Assembly: GCA_030737875.1 (NCBI GenBank)
Contig: CM060926.1
Coordinates: 165,563,079-165,627,078 of the forward strand
Origin: Allium sativum
Taxonomy: Eukaryota > Streptophyta > Magnoliopsida > Asparagales > Amaryllidaceae
Direction of reading: 5' to 3'
Length of the DNA stretch: 64,000 nt
Below are positions 33,817-46,260 of the stretch, piece after piece. Each line of letters begins with the position of its first letter. Positions within the stretch are counted from its first letter, which is position 1. The translations under genes and the position numbers were made by a program. The notes under the pieces are model-generated. The model ran no database searches. It saw nothing but the letters and a program-made list of their open reading frames with translations, and was not told where the DNA came from.

Positions 33817-34870
33817 ATGTATGGGGAACCTAATATTCCTAAGGGCATTACGATACCAGGCTGGTTCTGTAAGTATCTAGAGGCCACGATGCTTGTCGGA
33901 CGTCAAGCTGACGTTCCTGCCCTAGCTGCACCCGTCGTTCCTCCTCCTCCTCCAAAAGCTGATAATTTCGCTAAGATCTGCAAAGATTTATGTGCCATGG
34001 GAGCGAAGCCATTCCATGGAGCCGAAACATTTGTAGAGGCAAGGAATTGGCTCAAGGAGACAGAGCACTTTTCGTAATCTTTGAAGTGGAAGGTCGAAGG
34101 AAGATTTAGTTAGCTGCCTGGCTACTGAAAGATGAAGCTTCTTTCTGGTGGGAAGTTACCCAAGTTGGACATCCAGTGGAGGCATGGGATGATTTTAGGC
34201 AGAGGTTTGAAATGAAGTTTCTTTCTCAAGTTGAGAAAATCATGCAAATGGAGAGGTTCTTGGCGCTCAAAAAAGGAAAGATGACTGTTAAAGAGTATAT
34301 GAACAAATTTAACCTGTTAGCAAGGTTTGGATTGGAACTGGTGGACACTTCGCATAAGAAAGCTTTGCAGTTTTCTAAAGGGCTGAATGAACCCCATTAT
34401 GGGTTAGCTATGTCCCATATTCCAATGGGAGCTACCTTTAGAAGGTTTGTTGATATGGCCATGATGCATGAGGAAGACAAAGGAGGGAAGAAGGAAGTTA
34501 AGGCTGAGGAAACAATGCAGAATATTAGGGTATCGCTTAAGAAAGGACAACAACAGCAAGAACAAAACAAAGGCGGAAAGAATGACAAGGCTAAGGATAA
34601 GTGGAAGTGTCACATTTGTGGACGAGAGGGTCAATTGGTCAAAGACTGTAAAAGAAGGAAGAATAATTGCTTCAATTGTGGAGAGGTCATACATTTTGCT
34701 AAGGAGTGCCCGAAGAAACAAGGACAGGGTCAAAGGGCAGGAGCTTCTGGAGGGCAGGTGCATGCTCTCGCGACCAGTGCTCCGGATAGAGGTAGGAAAA
34801 TTTCCGTGGAAGGTTTGATTTCTATTTCCATTAATCCTATTAGAACTTTTTTTTTATTCTACCACTTCAC
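33817..34870 (+). pseudogene. Element B gag pseudogene
   Basis: Gag would form the particle shell and bind the element RNA. The frame opens at 33817 with a short proline-rich stretch (PVVPPPPPK) and a capsid-like start, and stops at 34075. From 34092 a different frame continues the retrotransposon gag domain (WWEVTQVG, WDDFRQRFEMKFL, KGKMTVKEYMNKF), so there is a frameshift between. Two zinc knuckles follow. The first has Gln in place of His (CHICGREGQLVKDC, near 34608). The second is intact (CFNCGEVIHFAKEC, near 34669). The frame ends at 34886. The frameshift and the knuckle change suggest no working product. Confidence 0.88.
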
Positions 34871-35275
34871 ATTCATTTATATCTAGTTCTATGGTTGAAT
34901 CTCTACACTTAAATACTAGTATGGTAATGGATCCTGTTGTTGTCTCAAACCCCGTTGGTGGTTTGGCTCATTTTTCTATGATTTGTCGGGGTTTGAGAAT
35001 ATCTATCTTAGGCGTCGAGTTTGTGTGTGAGCGTATGTGCTCGGGTTTATAGGCTATGGGTTGATTCTGCGGATGGATTGGCTAACCATGTATTGTGAGA
35101 GGAGGGTCGTTAGGCTTCTGACTTGTCATGGGAAGACCCTCGAGATTTCTTATGACCCACAAGGGTCTATCATGCTTAGTTTCCTAGAGTCTCTTGATGC
35201 ATCCATTGATGATTTGCAATCGGTACCAGTAGTCCATGAATATTCTGATGTCTTTGATGAGATTTAGGGTTTACC
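34830..35275 (+). pseudogene. Element B protease and linker pseudogene
   Basis: The position of the aspartic protease is shown by SHSFISSSMVE near 34870-34900, normally preceded by FDSGAT. Here the codons read Tyr-Ser-Thr-Thr, so the catalytic Asp and the Gly are gone. Downstream the usual GYGLILRMDWL motif and PVVHEYSDVFDE are present at 35040-35267, ending in a stop. Upstream the reading frame runs over from gag out of phase. Without the aspartate no polyprotein processing would occur. Confidence 0.8.
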
Positions 35276-36590
35276 TCCAAGGCGCGAAATAGATTTTGAC
35301 ATATATTTGTAGATAATGCAAAGCCAGTTACATTACCTGTGCGCCATTTGGCTCCAAGATAAAGGAGGGAGCTTAGCAAGCAAGTAGGGGAGCTACTTGA
35401 GAAAGGATTTACCAGATAAAGCATATCTAAATGGGGTGCTCCAGCGGTATTCGCGACTAAGGCGGATGGTTCGTTTTGTTTGTGTGTGGACTATAGAGAG
35501 TTGAATAAGCTCACCAAGAAGAACAGGCACCCACTTCTGAGGATAGATGACTTGTTTGACCAACTTGTTGGTGCCTCGGTATTTTCTCAGTTAGAGTTGG
35601 CCACGGGGTTTCATCAGTTGAGGGCGGCTGAGGATAGTATAGATAAGACTGCTTTTAGGACTCCAGATTGTTTCTTTGAATGGCTTATAATGCCTTTTGT
35701 GTTGACGAATGCACCCACCTATTTTGTTGATATGATGAGTAGGGTATTTCGGGAGTTTCTAAATAAATTTGTCATGGTCTTTTTTGATGATATCTTGATC
35801 TTCTCAAAAAGTGAAGAAGAGCATACCCAACATTTGATGGAAGCTTTGAAAATCCTCTGTGCACATCAGCTTAAGGCAAAGTTCTCCAAATGCCATTTTT
35901 GGGGAAATGAGGAGAGATTTCTAAGGCATGTGGTTTCCAAAGATGAGATAGAAGTGGTTCCCGCAAAGGTGGTTGCAGTTCAGGACAAGCAAATTCCAAA
36001 GAATGCAATGGAGGTGAGAAGCTTTATGGAGTTAGCAGGCTATTATAGGAAGTTTATTAAGGACTTTGCAAAGATATCAGTCCCACTCACCAGGCCGACG
36101 AAGAAGAACTTGGCGTTTTCATGGGATATAGATTGTGATGTTTGTTTCCAACGAATGAAGAGGGCTCTGACAACAGCCCCAGTCTTGACCTTTCCGGATG
36201 GGAACAAAGTGTTTACAGTGTACACTGACGCACGTGGTACAGGGATTGGCGCGGTTCTGATGCAAAAGGGAAGGGTATTATGTTATGGAGGAAGACGACT
36301 AAGGGTTCATGAGAAGATCTACCCTACCCATGATTTAGAGCTAGCTGCCATAGTATTCGCGCTTAAGATGTGGCATCACTATTTTCTTGGAGAGAAGTTC
36401 GAGTTGTACACTGATCATAAATCTGTTAATTACTTGTTCTCGCAAAAGGATCTTAATTTGAGGCAGCAAAGGTAGATGGAGTTCTTAGCATCTTATGACC
36501 TCGAGATTGCTTATACCCCTGGCAAAGGTAATATAGTGGAAGACGCACTAAGTAGACAGAGGACAGTCTTAAGTCCTTTGTTTGTATAGA
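35276..36590 (+). pseudogene. Element B reverse transcriptase and RNase H pseudogene
   Basis: Stops at 35314 and nearby break the RT N-terminus. From 35480 a frame of 331 codons covers CVDYRELNKL, LATGFHQL, MPF.LTNAPTYF, the catalytic box as FFDDILIFSKS, the thumb (GYYRKFIKDFAK) and RNase H from YTDARGTGIGAVL to LYTDHKSVNYLF. The two RT aspartates and the first RNase H Asp are present. The frame stops at 36475 as TAG where family members have Trp. The next residues (EFLASYDLEIAYTPGK) follow in the same frame. A frameshift near 36535-36700 separates it from integrase. Confidence 0.9.
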
Positions 36591-36689
36591 GGAAAAGCTT
36601 TGAATTTATATCAGCTTTTGACTTTAGACCCTCCACCGAGTTATTGCCTAGATTGTTTGCATCGCTAGAGATACGACCTACTCTTATGG

Positions 36690-38125
36690 ATCAAATGGAG
36701 CATTGAAGCAGAATGATCCACATATTTTAGACATCTTTGAAAGGCTCAGTAAAGGTGAGACTTTTAGTTACCTCAATAGATATTCCATTTACGATAAAGG
36801 GTGGTTGCGACGAGATGGAAGGCTCTGTGTTCCCCGAATTGGGAGCTTGATAAAGATAGTCCTAGAAGAAGCCTATCACTCTAAGATGACCATTCATCCA
36901 GGTGGCAATAAAATGTATAAGGATATGAAGCGGGTTTTCTTTTGGACTGGGATGAATAGAAATGTCGCCGAGTTTGTTTCTCAATGTCTGATCATCTAGC
37001 AACTTAAAGCTGAGCAAAAGAAGCCTGGTGGTTTACTTCATCCTTTGGAGGTTCCATAGTGGAAGTGGAAGAGCATCTCTATGGACTTCATAGATGGTTT
37101 GCCTAGATCAAAGAAAGGCAACACCAGTATTTGGGTGGTAGTAGATAGACTTACAAAGAGCGTTCATTTCATTGTAGTTAAGAGTAAGAGGACGGCAGCA
37201 TGGTTGGCAGCAGTTTATGTTTGTGTGATTGTCCATCTTCATGGGGTACCCTCCAGTATCATAAGCGATCGTGACCCCATCTTCACTAGTGAATTTTGGA
37301 GAAGTTTGCGAGAAGCATTAGGTACATAGTTACGTTTGAGCATCTCTTATCATCCTTAGACTGACGGGCAGACGGAGTGGGTGAACAGAGTTCTAGAGGA
37401 TCTTTTGAGGCTGTGTATTTTAGACTTCAGAGGTACTTGGGAAGAACATATTCCTTTAGTAGAATTCGCCTACAACAATAGTATTCAAGCAAGTATTGGC
37501 ATGGAACCTTTTGAAGCCTTATACGGACCTTATAGATCAACGACTTGTTGGTGGGAATCTGCAAAAAGACTATTACTTAGACCAGATATAGTTAGAGAAA
37601 TGTCTGAGAAGATTGATCTTATTAGACGGCGAACGAAGACCGCTCAAGATAGATAGAAATCCTACGCTGACAAGAGAAGAATTGACGTTGAATTCAAAGT
37701 TGGAGATATGGTTTTCATTAAAGTGTCACCTTTGAGGAACGTGGTTCGCTTCGGATCTGTAGGGAAACTGGCTCCAAGATTTGTAGGGCCATTTCCCATA
37801 ACAGAAAGGATTGGCCAAATGGCCTACAGAGTAAAGCTACCTAAGAGATTATCCAGTGTTCATGATGTTTTCCATGTTTCTCATTTGCGGAAGTGCTTAC
37901 ATGATACCATAGAAGTTGTTGAGCCAAGTATATTAGAGGAAGTGGAAGTGGAATGGGAGGCAACAGTCAGATGAGTTCCTTCCCATATTCTTGGATCAGA
38001 AGTTAAGAGGCTACGCAACAAAGAAATCAGGTTGATGAAGGTTCAGTGGGGAGATAACCCAGAGGATGAGACTTAGGAGACCGAAGACAAGATTCGTGCT
38101 TCGTACCCTTTTCTTTTCGAGGGTA
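36690..38125 (+). pseudogene. Element B integrase and chromodomain-like tail pseudogene
   Basis: Integrase joins the DNA copy to the genome. The zinc part has the two His (YHSKMTIHPG, near 36885) and one Cys (SQC). The second Cys is lost and a stop follows at 36997. The core keeps Asp in MDFIDGLP (near 37084), Asp in SDRDPIF (near 37266) and Glu in DGQTEWVN (near 37375), interrupted by stops near 37058, 37327 and 37360. The C-terminal GPF/Y part (APRFVGPFPI) and LRKCLHD follow, then a stop at 37972 and a chromodomain-like end (LRNKEIRLMKVQWG) with another stop where Trp is expected. Confidence 0.88.
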
Positions 38126-38720
38126 TGTTCTTAACTACTTTTCCAAAGCTTTTATCTATGTTTGTTTTCTATAATTTAAGTATATCCTATCGATTGAATA
38201 TCCAACCTTTAGATAGGAATCCCATGGATGTAAACATGTATTTTGAAACATGTTATGTTTTATGGATGAAAACGGAAGCAAGTGTTTGCTACTAGTTGCT
38301 CGTGAATGCATATACACACATTAGGCACTAGATCGGCACAATCACTCTCATATTGCATATGGATGTATGTGTGCAGTTTCTATTCTTTTATGAATGAAAT
38401 TGAATGTATCATCATATGCATGTTGCATTTGGACGGATGATTGTTCACTCATGTAAAACTTACATGATATAATAGGATTATTGCATACATGTTGGACTCA
38501 TGGCGCTATCATGCATTGCATTAAGGAGGTCGACTGAATCTGTAGACCGCCTGATCTTCACATTAGTATTGGGACATACACACACACCTTTGCATATGTT
38601 CATTTAAGCATTAGAAGTCTTTAAGGACAATGGATGCTTGTGATTGATGATTGGATGGTAGGATGAACATTCTTCTTAACTTGGAGATTTCGGGGATGAA
38701 ATCCTTTGAGTAGGGAAGAA
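38126..38720 (+). other. Element B 3' untranslated region and polypurine tract
   Basis: Non-coding AT-rich stretch between the end of pol and the 3' LTR. The last bases, tagggaagaa (38711-38720), are the degenerate polypurine tract that primes plus-strand synthesis. Related elements end in gggggaga. Confidence 0.7.
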
Positions 38721-40003
38721 TGTAGCACCTCGAAATTTTAACAACATGAAAAGAGGATAAATTAAATAATAATTAATTTAATATTCAGAATTAAGGGAAA
38801 CAGACTATGCCATTGTGTCCATCTCGATATTCTGGTCAAGATAGACATTTGGTTTAGTAAAACGGACACCTTATGAAGAAGTTAAGAAGGTTTAAAGTTT
38901 GTATACGCGCAAGAGAATTATATATATGTATATATAATTAAATAAATCAGAAAATATTTCAAAATTTGAAATTTTGAGTGAGCGGAACAAATCCCGCCTA
39001 GAGGTTTTGAACCCTGGGTTGAAAAGGGGGGTGACGACCCCCTAAGGGGTGGGTCGACCCCCCTAGGGCTGACGTGGCAGGTCGGTTTCTGGGGTCTAGC
39101 AACTATAAATACACGCTCATTTCTCTTGTTTTCTTCACACCAAATCAACGGAGGCCTAAATGATGTCGATGCCTGGACTGAATAAAATCTCTTTCTTCTT
39201 CTGCAATCAAAGTTTAGAGATTCAAGTGTAGATCTATGATTCAACCTATGTTTTCTCCTTCTATTGTTCTAGATCCGAACGCTGTGAGTTTAAGTTATTT
39301 TTAAATTTAAATAAATAAAATGTATAACATGAAATGACTGTAATTTGGATCTATCCCTGTGACTGAATCATATCAGATCTATTGTAATTTGTGAATCTAT
39401 AACTGTAAACTTGGATCTCAACCTTTATCATGTCAGATCTACTTTTGATTATGGATATATTTTGCTATTTGAATCATCTATTGACTATCATGTTATGATT
39501 AATTTAGATCTGTCATTTGTTGGACATCTAAATCCTTATTTAGATCTAATCATGCCTATTATGACATTCCTACTATGTTAGAACCTGTTTTATTATCACA
39601 GTTTCACCGATCTGTTCCTATATGTTCGTCTCAATATTATGCCATCATATGCTTACGTTGGTTTTGTTAGAATAATCATTTCTGCCATCTTCCCTTCGTC
39701 TTTCCCTTTTATTTTATATAGCCAGGCTATTCTCGATCCTAAGCATGCCGCTAAAATTGTGCGAATGCGTTAGTTTGGGAAAGGGGGGAACATAGAATTT
39801 GACATAACTTGAAAAGGGGAAAATTGGAATAACTTGAATAGTGTTTATGTATATGAATCTGGACATATAATTCACAATGAACATAATTGAAAAAAAGGGG
39901 AATGAAATCTATAACCTATAACAACATAGGTAAAATTGGCTAATAATAATGAATTGCCTAGAATTACAGTAACTAGAAATTGTAATTACGCCTAGACACA
40001 AGG

Positions 40004-40076
40004 TTAGATTACACTTGTGGTGGAAGTCTGGCCGGAACCGTCCAGCATATCCAGCGACCGCAAGTTGTGAATCTAA
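40004..40076 (+). other. LTR stem-loop, unit 1 (element B 3' LTR)
   Basis: TTAGATT (40004-40010) pairs with AATCTAA (40070-40076). CACTTGTGG (40012-40020) pairs with CCGCAAGTT (40058-40066) with one G-T pair and one end mismatch. The loop contains ggaaccgtccagcatatccagc. Confidence 0.65.
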
Positions 40077-40123
40077 TGTGGGAGGTCTAGGTGCACAAAT
40101 ACGAGATATGCTAAGACGCGAGG

Positions 40124-40195
40124 TTAAGCCTGATTTGTGGAATAAGTCTGCCCGGACCCCCCGGCTTGTCCAGCATCCACAAATGGTAGGCTTAA
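40124..40195 (+). other. LTR stem-loop, unit 2 (element B 3' LTR)
   Basis: TTAAGCC (40124-40130) pairs with GGCTTAA (40189-40195) and ATTTGTGG (40133-40140) with CCACAAAT (40177-40184), both perfect. Compared with unit 1, four of the seven outer pairs and one inner pair differ on both sides and still pair. Confidence 0.7.
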
Positions 40196-41548
40196 TGTGG
40201 GAGGTCTAGCATACTATAACCATAAATGAAAATATAGTAATAAACCATAAATACTTAACCTAGTTGAATCCATAGGGATTGTATGAACATAAATTGAAAT
40301 TGGGGGTTAAGTAAATTTGGTTGAATAGTGGGTGGGTTAAGTAAATCAGAGGGGTGGGTAATATTTACATATAAGCCCACAAACTTAAGTTGATAGGGTT
40401 ATGTAATTAAAGCCACCTAGTGGTATACATAACCGATGGAAATATTAGAGTTATGTAATTAAAGACACCTTTTTAGGGTAAGCATAACTTGTAGAAATGA
40501 TAGGGTTATATAATTAAAGACACCCTGTGGTATTCATAATCAATGGAAATCCTACTGGGAATACAAGACAAGGAGTAGAGCTTGTATCATGGTTTGTGGG
40601 ACCCGTTTTAGTCAGTAACCCTTAATAATTATCAAATGAGTACTCTGAACTAGGTCGGAGTTGGGGCACGCTTATTGGGCTGATTGTAAGAGATCCAAAC
40701 GAGGACGGTGTGGGCACCACAAACCAACCGAGGAAATGTGCATGCATGGGCCGGGCAGAGGGGGCTAAGACGAGCGTGACACCAATAGGTATGGCTGTGC
40801 ACATCAACGAAGGGTTTCCACTTTAGGAAAGCGATACGTCCTACTGTGGGGCCGACATAGAGTATCTACGGAGTAGGGAGCCGATCGATTAGGGTATTAA
40901 TTAGGGTACATCTGGACGTATACCTAAGTCTACTATTTGTAGGATCATCTCATTCTGGTTATACTAGTATCAGTGCAGAGAATCAGAGTAATCACTAGGG
41001 AAGCGTATACACTCTATCATGTTTACCTTGTCACACCTTCCTTATATAGTGTTATCTTTCTTATCCACTTTATATGCCTGTCATGCTACTTTTACTTATT
41101 TACTAGCCAAAAGTAACTAGACTCGCTAGACTTTATGTCTGACCCTTTTTATTTCCTCTTCTTTCTTCCGTTTCCCCTCCCCCACTAGGTTCTCAGGGTG
41201 GGAATACTCAGGCTTGACCGTGATTCTGCTTAAATTTTGCTGGAGCTTCTTAGATGTATGGCTCAAGCTCCTATCCTTGTTGCTATGGCTGAAAATTTGT
41301 TTAGGGAATTTTGCTTCTTTTATGTACTCTGATGTTTTAAAGTACAAGACAATAGTTTTTATAATGTAATGGTTTTTGTGTATTTCAGACATGTGATGTT
41401 TTTGAACTACGATTGTGTATGATTAATAAAGTTTTTAATTTCGCTGTCATTTTATATCTGTCTTGTAATATTTCTGTTTACCTATAACGCTTCATGAAAC
41501 TTAATGCATTCCCTTTGTGAGTGACATTAACGGATGTGGGGTGTCACA

Positions 41549-41553
41549 GCTAT
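41549..41553. other. Target site duplication of element B, right
   Basis: gctat, identical to 17524-17528. Confidence 0.95.
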
Positions 41554-42994
41554 GGTAGGGTTTGTGTTCTAGTTTAGGAGTTTGTATGACATTTGTTTAC
41601 ATAATCGAATTGTTTGCTTATTTTAGCTTAAAACACCGTTCGAAGGCTATGTAATACTAGGGTAAATCTCATTCATTAGAGTTTGGGGTGCTTATCAATC
41701 AAATGCACAAGTTGGTGTATATTGATTGAGTGCACAAGGATGATAGACCTAAACGGATGAGATAAATTAACGATGGAGTTCTAGAGTGTATGGATGGATT
41801 TGACGATGGAGTAACACTGGAGCTTGACAATGAATTTGAGATGGAGCGATACTGGAGCTTGATGGCCAATTTGAAGATAACGAATAGACTTGAGGACGAG
41901 CTAGATTTCATGAGCAATGTTGGACGCTTTTCATCAGATGCATATTTAATCAATTTTGAAAACAGAGAACTAATTCTCCTAAAGCAAACCTAGCTCTTTT
42001 TTCAACTTGAAATATGATTCAAGAAAGGAGGCTTAGAAGCCTTATCTTTTTTTCCTTAGCATGGGTTGGGCAACAGCAAGACCGATAACCTGGGTATTTA
42101 TAATAAAGGTTTGCTTTTTTAACCCATTATATTTAGCAAACAATCCGTGGGAACCACTTCTTGATTCAATCAAAAACTTAGGTAATATGTTCTAAATTAC
42201 AATTTATAAGCTAATATTAGTGAAGGTATTGAAGATCGAAGAGGTATCACGAACTAAAGTTTATCGCAAAAAGGTGGTCCAAGGATGCAAACTTCTCATC
42301 AGATGTAGGAGGTTAAAAACATACAAGAGATGAGAAAAAAGACATAGGGACTGCATGGAAAGGCTAGAAATATCCTTAAAATCTTCAGTAGAAGAATTCA
42401 CTGGTGAGTTTGATGGAAGAGGATCATTAGGAAAAACAAAAAAGCCAACTTCTTCGCACCAGCGGTTTATTGTCACCTAGTGGGAATAGAAAAGGCAGTT
42501 GCAGAAGTGGTTCACCCCTTGTGCAAAAGTTGATTCACGAGGAGGAGAAGAAATAATATCAAGATTTTAGGGATTTGGAATCAAGAACGTCATCAAAAAG
42601 GTCAGTAGTTTCTAAAGAAGGAAAAAGCTTGGAATCCAAGATCCTTTGAACTTTGACCAATAAGTAGGGAAACTTCTATTTCATGAACAACAACCTTCGA
42701 ATCTATAGAAGAAGAAACAATAGTGATAGTATCTGAATAAACCAAAAGAGTGTTATATGAGAATTAACCTAAAAGAAAATCTTAAGTGAAAGGAAAAGTA
42801 TGATTCACAAAGGTTCCTCCTTGGATAAGGGAGTTATGTGTGAATGGAGACACTTTATCAGGAATCAATACAAGTTCATCATCGGAAATCCTCAAACTTG
42901 GAGGTTCACTAGGCACTTTATAATCAAATTTATTATGTCATATTGAAACAACATAGTATAGGTTGAATGAGACGTCCTTGACATGGCTGGGTTG
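41554..42994. other. Unassigned region between elements B and D
   Basis: This continues the DNA left of 17524. A 67-codon frame at 41790-41993 is acidic (LELDNEFEMERYW) and contains a small internal repeat (gatggag.{8}ggagcttga twice). The part 42250-42900 has moderately purine-rich, code-like composition on the plus strand with many stops. I recognise no family. It may be a decayed gene or old element. Confidence 0.45.
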
Positions 42995-43894
42995 TGTAAC
43001 ACCCCATAAAAATATACTAAATAGACTAAGAAATATAATGAATTAAATAAACAACAAATATAAAATGGTAGGAAAATAGAAGTTTTGGAAAATAGAAATT
43101 TGGTCACGAAATTATTATATTTGGATTCGTGACGAAACTCTAATGCATTTCCACGTATAATATGTTGAAAACGGAGTCTGTATAAAGAAATAATAATTTA
43201 GTGAAATCATACGGTAAATGTATACATATAAATTTTTGAATTAATAATATATAAATATCTAAGGGATACAATGACATAATTAGAATAATAAAACATTCCG
43301 TTTGGTGAATTTGAAATTCAAATTAATAGAAAGGATCAAGGGGACAAATAATATATTACAAAAGGAAAGGAATTAGTAACATAGAGTAATTTATAAATTG
43401 ATTAAAATCAGACACCACCAGGCTCATAGGGAGTTTTCGCTCAAAAGCGATCGACACCCCGGGGTAGACCACCATCCGACTGCCCTTCTTAGGTGGGTGT
43501 CGACCGCCTGGTGCAGCCCGGGCATGGTGAGGGTGGATTATGTCAGTGTTTAGGCTGCTGGTTTTATAGGAAATGGACAGTTAAGATTATTCTATATTAA
43601 TCTAATGGTTGCCATTCACTTACACTCTTATAAATATCACCTTATTCACCACACAATCCATTAAACCCTCTAATTCTCGTGTGCCTCCATTCTGCTGCTG
43701 ATATTCTAGAAATTAGGTTTGAAATAGGTTTCTTCTTCTATCCTTAATCCATTTCTTTTCTAATATATTTCTATTTATATTTTATTCTAGAATTTCTATA
43801 ATCTATATGTGAGACTCAAATTTCTAGGGTTCTCTTATATAGGTTTGCGTTGGAAAACAATGTTGATTTCTTGTTTATAACATTCAAATCTTTG

Positions 43895-44834
43895 TTATTT
43901 CCTCTGCCTCAATCACTGTCAGCGGAAATAATATTTAATTAAACTAAACTCTATGTTTTGCGGATTTCATATTGATTTGTATGCCTAGGGAGGTTTGGGT
44001 TTTCATGATAACATCATAATGAAAACAACCGCAAATCTTCTATTCTTATTTGTAGCTAATTTTTTTGAATTTATAATTTGGGTTTGTGAATTATCGGGTT
44101 ATGTTTGAGAAAATGATTTGGTGATTTTGCTTTTATTTGGTCGGATTTGCTCATTCCAAAGAAAAATCAATTAAAAATGTTTGTGGTATAAAAAAGATTA
44201 AGGTTTGGTTTGGTTTCTGAATTTGGATAGGTTTACATCTCCATTTTCAATGGAGAATTTGAACGTATTCAAATTTAAAATAATCAAATATTAATGTTTT
44301 TATGTGCAACATAGAAAAAGGTTTAATTTGATTCAAACAGAAGTTTATGTCTATATATGATCTCTTATTTCCTCTGCTCAATCACTATGAATGGAAATTA
44401 TATCTTATTAAACTAAACTCTATATTTTGTAGATTTCATATTGATTTATATGTCTAAGAAAGTTTGGATTTTCATGATAACATCATAATTAACCCCCCGC
44501 CACCCAAATCTCTTATCCTTATTTATTGCAAAGTTGGTCAAATTATATTTTGGGTTTGTGAATTAATTGGTTATGTTTGAGAAAATCATTTGGTGATTTT
44601 GATTTTGTTTGGTTGGATTTGCCCGTTCCAATGAAAAATCAATTAAAAATGTTTGTGATATAAAAGGGGTTAAGGTTTGGCTTGGTTTCATAATTTGGAT
44701 ATGTTTAGATCTCAATTCTCAATGGAGAATTTGAACGTATTCAGATTTGAAATAATCAAATATTAACGTTTTTATGCGCAACATAGAAAAATGGTAAATT
44801 TTATTCAAACTGAAGTTTATGTATATATATATAT
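43895..44834 (+). repeat. 470-bp tandem duplication inside D LTR
   Basis: ttatttcctctgc starts unit 1 at 43895 and unit 2 at 44365. Both run through aactaaactctat, tcatgataacatcataat, gggtttgtgaatta, caattaaaaatgtttgtg and aatggagaatttgaacgta in the same order. Confidence 0.85.
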
Positions 44835-45270
44835 ATACTTATTTAATATGTATGTACATATGTATATAACACCTTGTTTCTCTTTCCTCATCTAAATAAT
44901 TCTAACAAGCCTAGGATATAAGTTTGAATGATTTGTGTTGATATTTTCCCATTTGTTGCTTGTTATTAATTATGTCATGAACTGAGTAGTTTAATATGGG
45001 AATTGGGATTGTATACCCTATATGAGAACGAAATTGTCAAAATTCACTGTTAGAATGTTTCTTAATTTGGACGGCAACTAATATATGTAGCACGTAATAA
45101 ATTATATATTTATAGAACCTAATCAGCTTAACCAAACGTAGTAATGGCGTAATAAATACGTTAAGTAATATTGGAGATTTGTATATGTCCCCATATGAAT
45201 TGTTGCTTATGTGTGTACAAATGGCTTATATATATATATATATATTAAATAATGACATACATACACAAGG

Positions 45271-45344
45271 TTAGTCATCATTTATGGTAGAAATCTACCT
45301 GGAACCAACCGGCAAATCCAGGAACCATAAGTGAGTTTGGCTAA
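45271..45344 (+). other. LTR stem-loop, unit 1 (element D)
   Basis: TTAG (45271-45274) pairs with CTAA (45341-45344), and ATTTATGG (45280-45287) with CCATAAGT (45325-45332, one G-T). The loop ggaaccaaccggcaaatccagg matches the B loops. The inner arm differs from B by a G-C to A-T pair exchange. Confidence 0.6.
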
Positions 45345-45399
45345 TGTAAGAGGTCTGGGTGCCATGGGCCATTAAAACTTAGTACATTATGACATGTGG

Positions 45400-45471
45400 T
45401 TAAGCCTACTTGTAATAGAAGTCTTCCTGGAACCACCAAGCGTATCCAGCATCTACAAGTAGTTGGTTTAA
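45400..45471 (+). other. LTR stem-loop, unit 2 (element D)
   Basis: TTAAGCC (45400-45406) pairs with GGTTTAA (45465-45471, one G-T), and ACTTGT (45408-45413) with ACAAGT (45455-45460). The loop contains ctggaacc and gcgtatccagc. Confidence 0.6.
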
Positions 45472-45539
45472 TGTGAGGGGTCTGATGTGTTTGTGTATAT
45501 ATTATATGTGTGCATTTGTAAGCTTACTTCCCGCCTTGT

Positions 45540-46260
45540 GAAGGTCTTAAGTTGCTGACTTCCTTTTTATCTAGTTTGAGTCTTAAGGGGTTAGGACTAG
45601 GCCCGTTCCAAAGGTTTATTCCTTGGATTTGGGCTAAAGTCATGGGATCCTCCCTTATTATATTCGAAGTGGCCTATGGGTCCTCCTTCTCTAAGGTGGT
45701 CTAGTATTGGCGATAACGGAGTAAGGTAGTTTACTGAAATGTCCACTTCCTCTAGGAGCTATGTGCAGGCCAACCTAGGGACGGGTTCGATATACGTGGG
45801 ACGTAGCATGCAATTTAATTAACTACCGTCTAATGGAAGTCTTAAGCGGCATAAGTCTACTACCATAATATCAGTTAAGTAGTAACATGAGGTGTCCGCT
45901 GGAGGGGTCTTAAATGGTATATGCAGGCCTACCCTAAACCAGTACTAAGCGGGGAGGTACTAATTCTCATATTACTTGTGAGTGAGTGTGTGTGCGTGTA
46001 TACTTATGACATTGACGTGTTAAGATGGGGTCTTAAGTGGTTAGAGTTCTTCGTAGGGTCATAAGAGATCATATGAATCCACTCTTAATAAATATACTAG
46101 AATGGGTCTTAAGTGACCGAGAATGTCCACCTCGTTGGGTATTAAGTGATCACTGATCCACCCTAAATACATTAACGTAGGCCTTAAGTGATTGATTTGG
46201 ATGTCCACCTCATTAATTAAAATATAACCTTGTGTGTGCATGCCTAAGTGTTTCGTAGAC
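45540..46260 (+). repeat. Degenerate repeats with gtcttaag core
   Basis: gtcttaag or close forms recur near 45547, 45583, 45838, 45908, 46030, 46108 and 46190, often followed by tgg or tga and by a cctac/ccacctc block. Spacing is irregular, so this is an old, decayed array. Confidence 0.5.

Larger units (their letters stand above)
17529..41548 (+). mobile_element. Ty3/gypsy element B (chromovirus, Tekay-like), dead, carrying nested A
   Basis: 5' LTR 17529-19148 plus 32437-33640 (split by element A), primer-binding site, gag, pol with RT, RNase H, integrase and chromodomain-like tail, polypurine tract, and 3' LTR 38721-41548. The two LTRs are about 2.82-2.83 kb once A is removed. The order with integrase last is Ty3/gypsy. 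The tail after integrase with LRNKEIRL...VQWG is of chromodomain type, and the RT is of the kind I associate with the Tekay/Del group. Many stops, at least two frameshifts and a lost protease aspartate show it is inactive. Confidence 0.93.
38721..41548 (+). repeat. Element B 3' LTR (2828 bp)
   Basis: TGTAGCACCTCG...gtgtcaca. It matches the split 5' LTR throughout, with visible divergence, and preserves the uninterrupted site corresponding to the A insertion at about 40340. It contains the stem-loop pair at 40004-40195 and the 53-bp units at 40392-40555. Confidence 0.95.
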
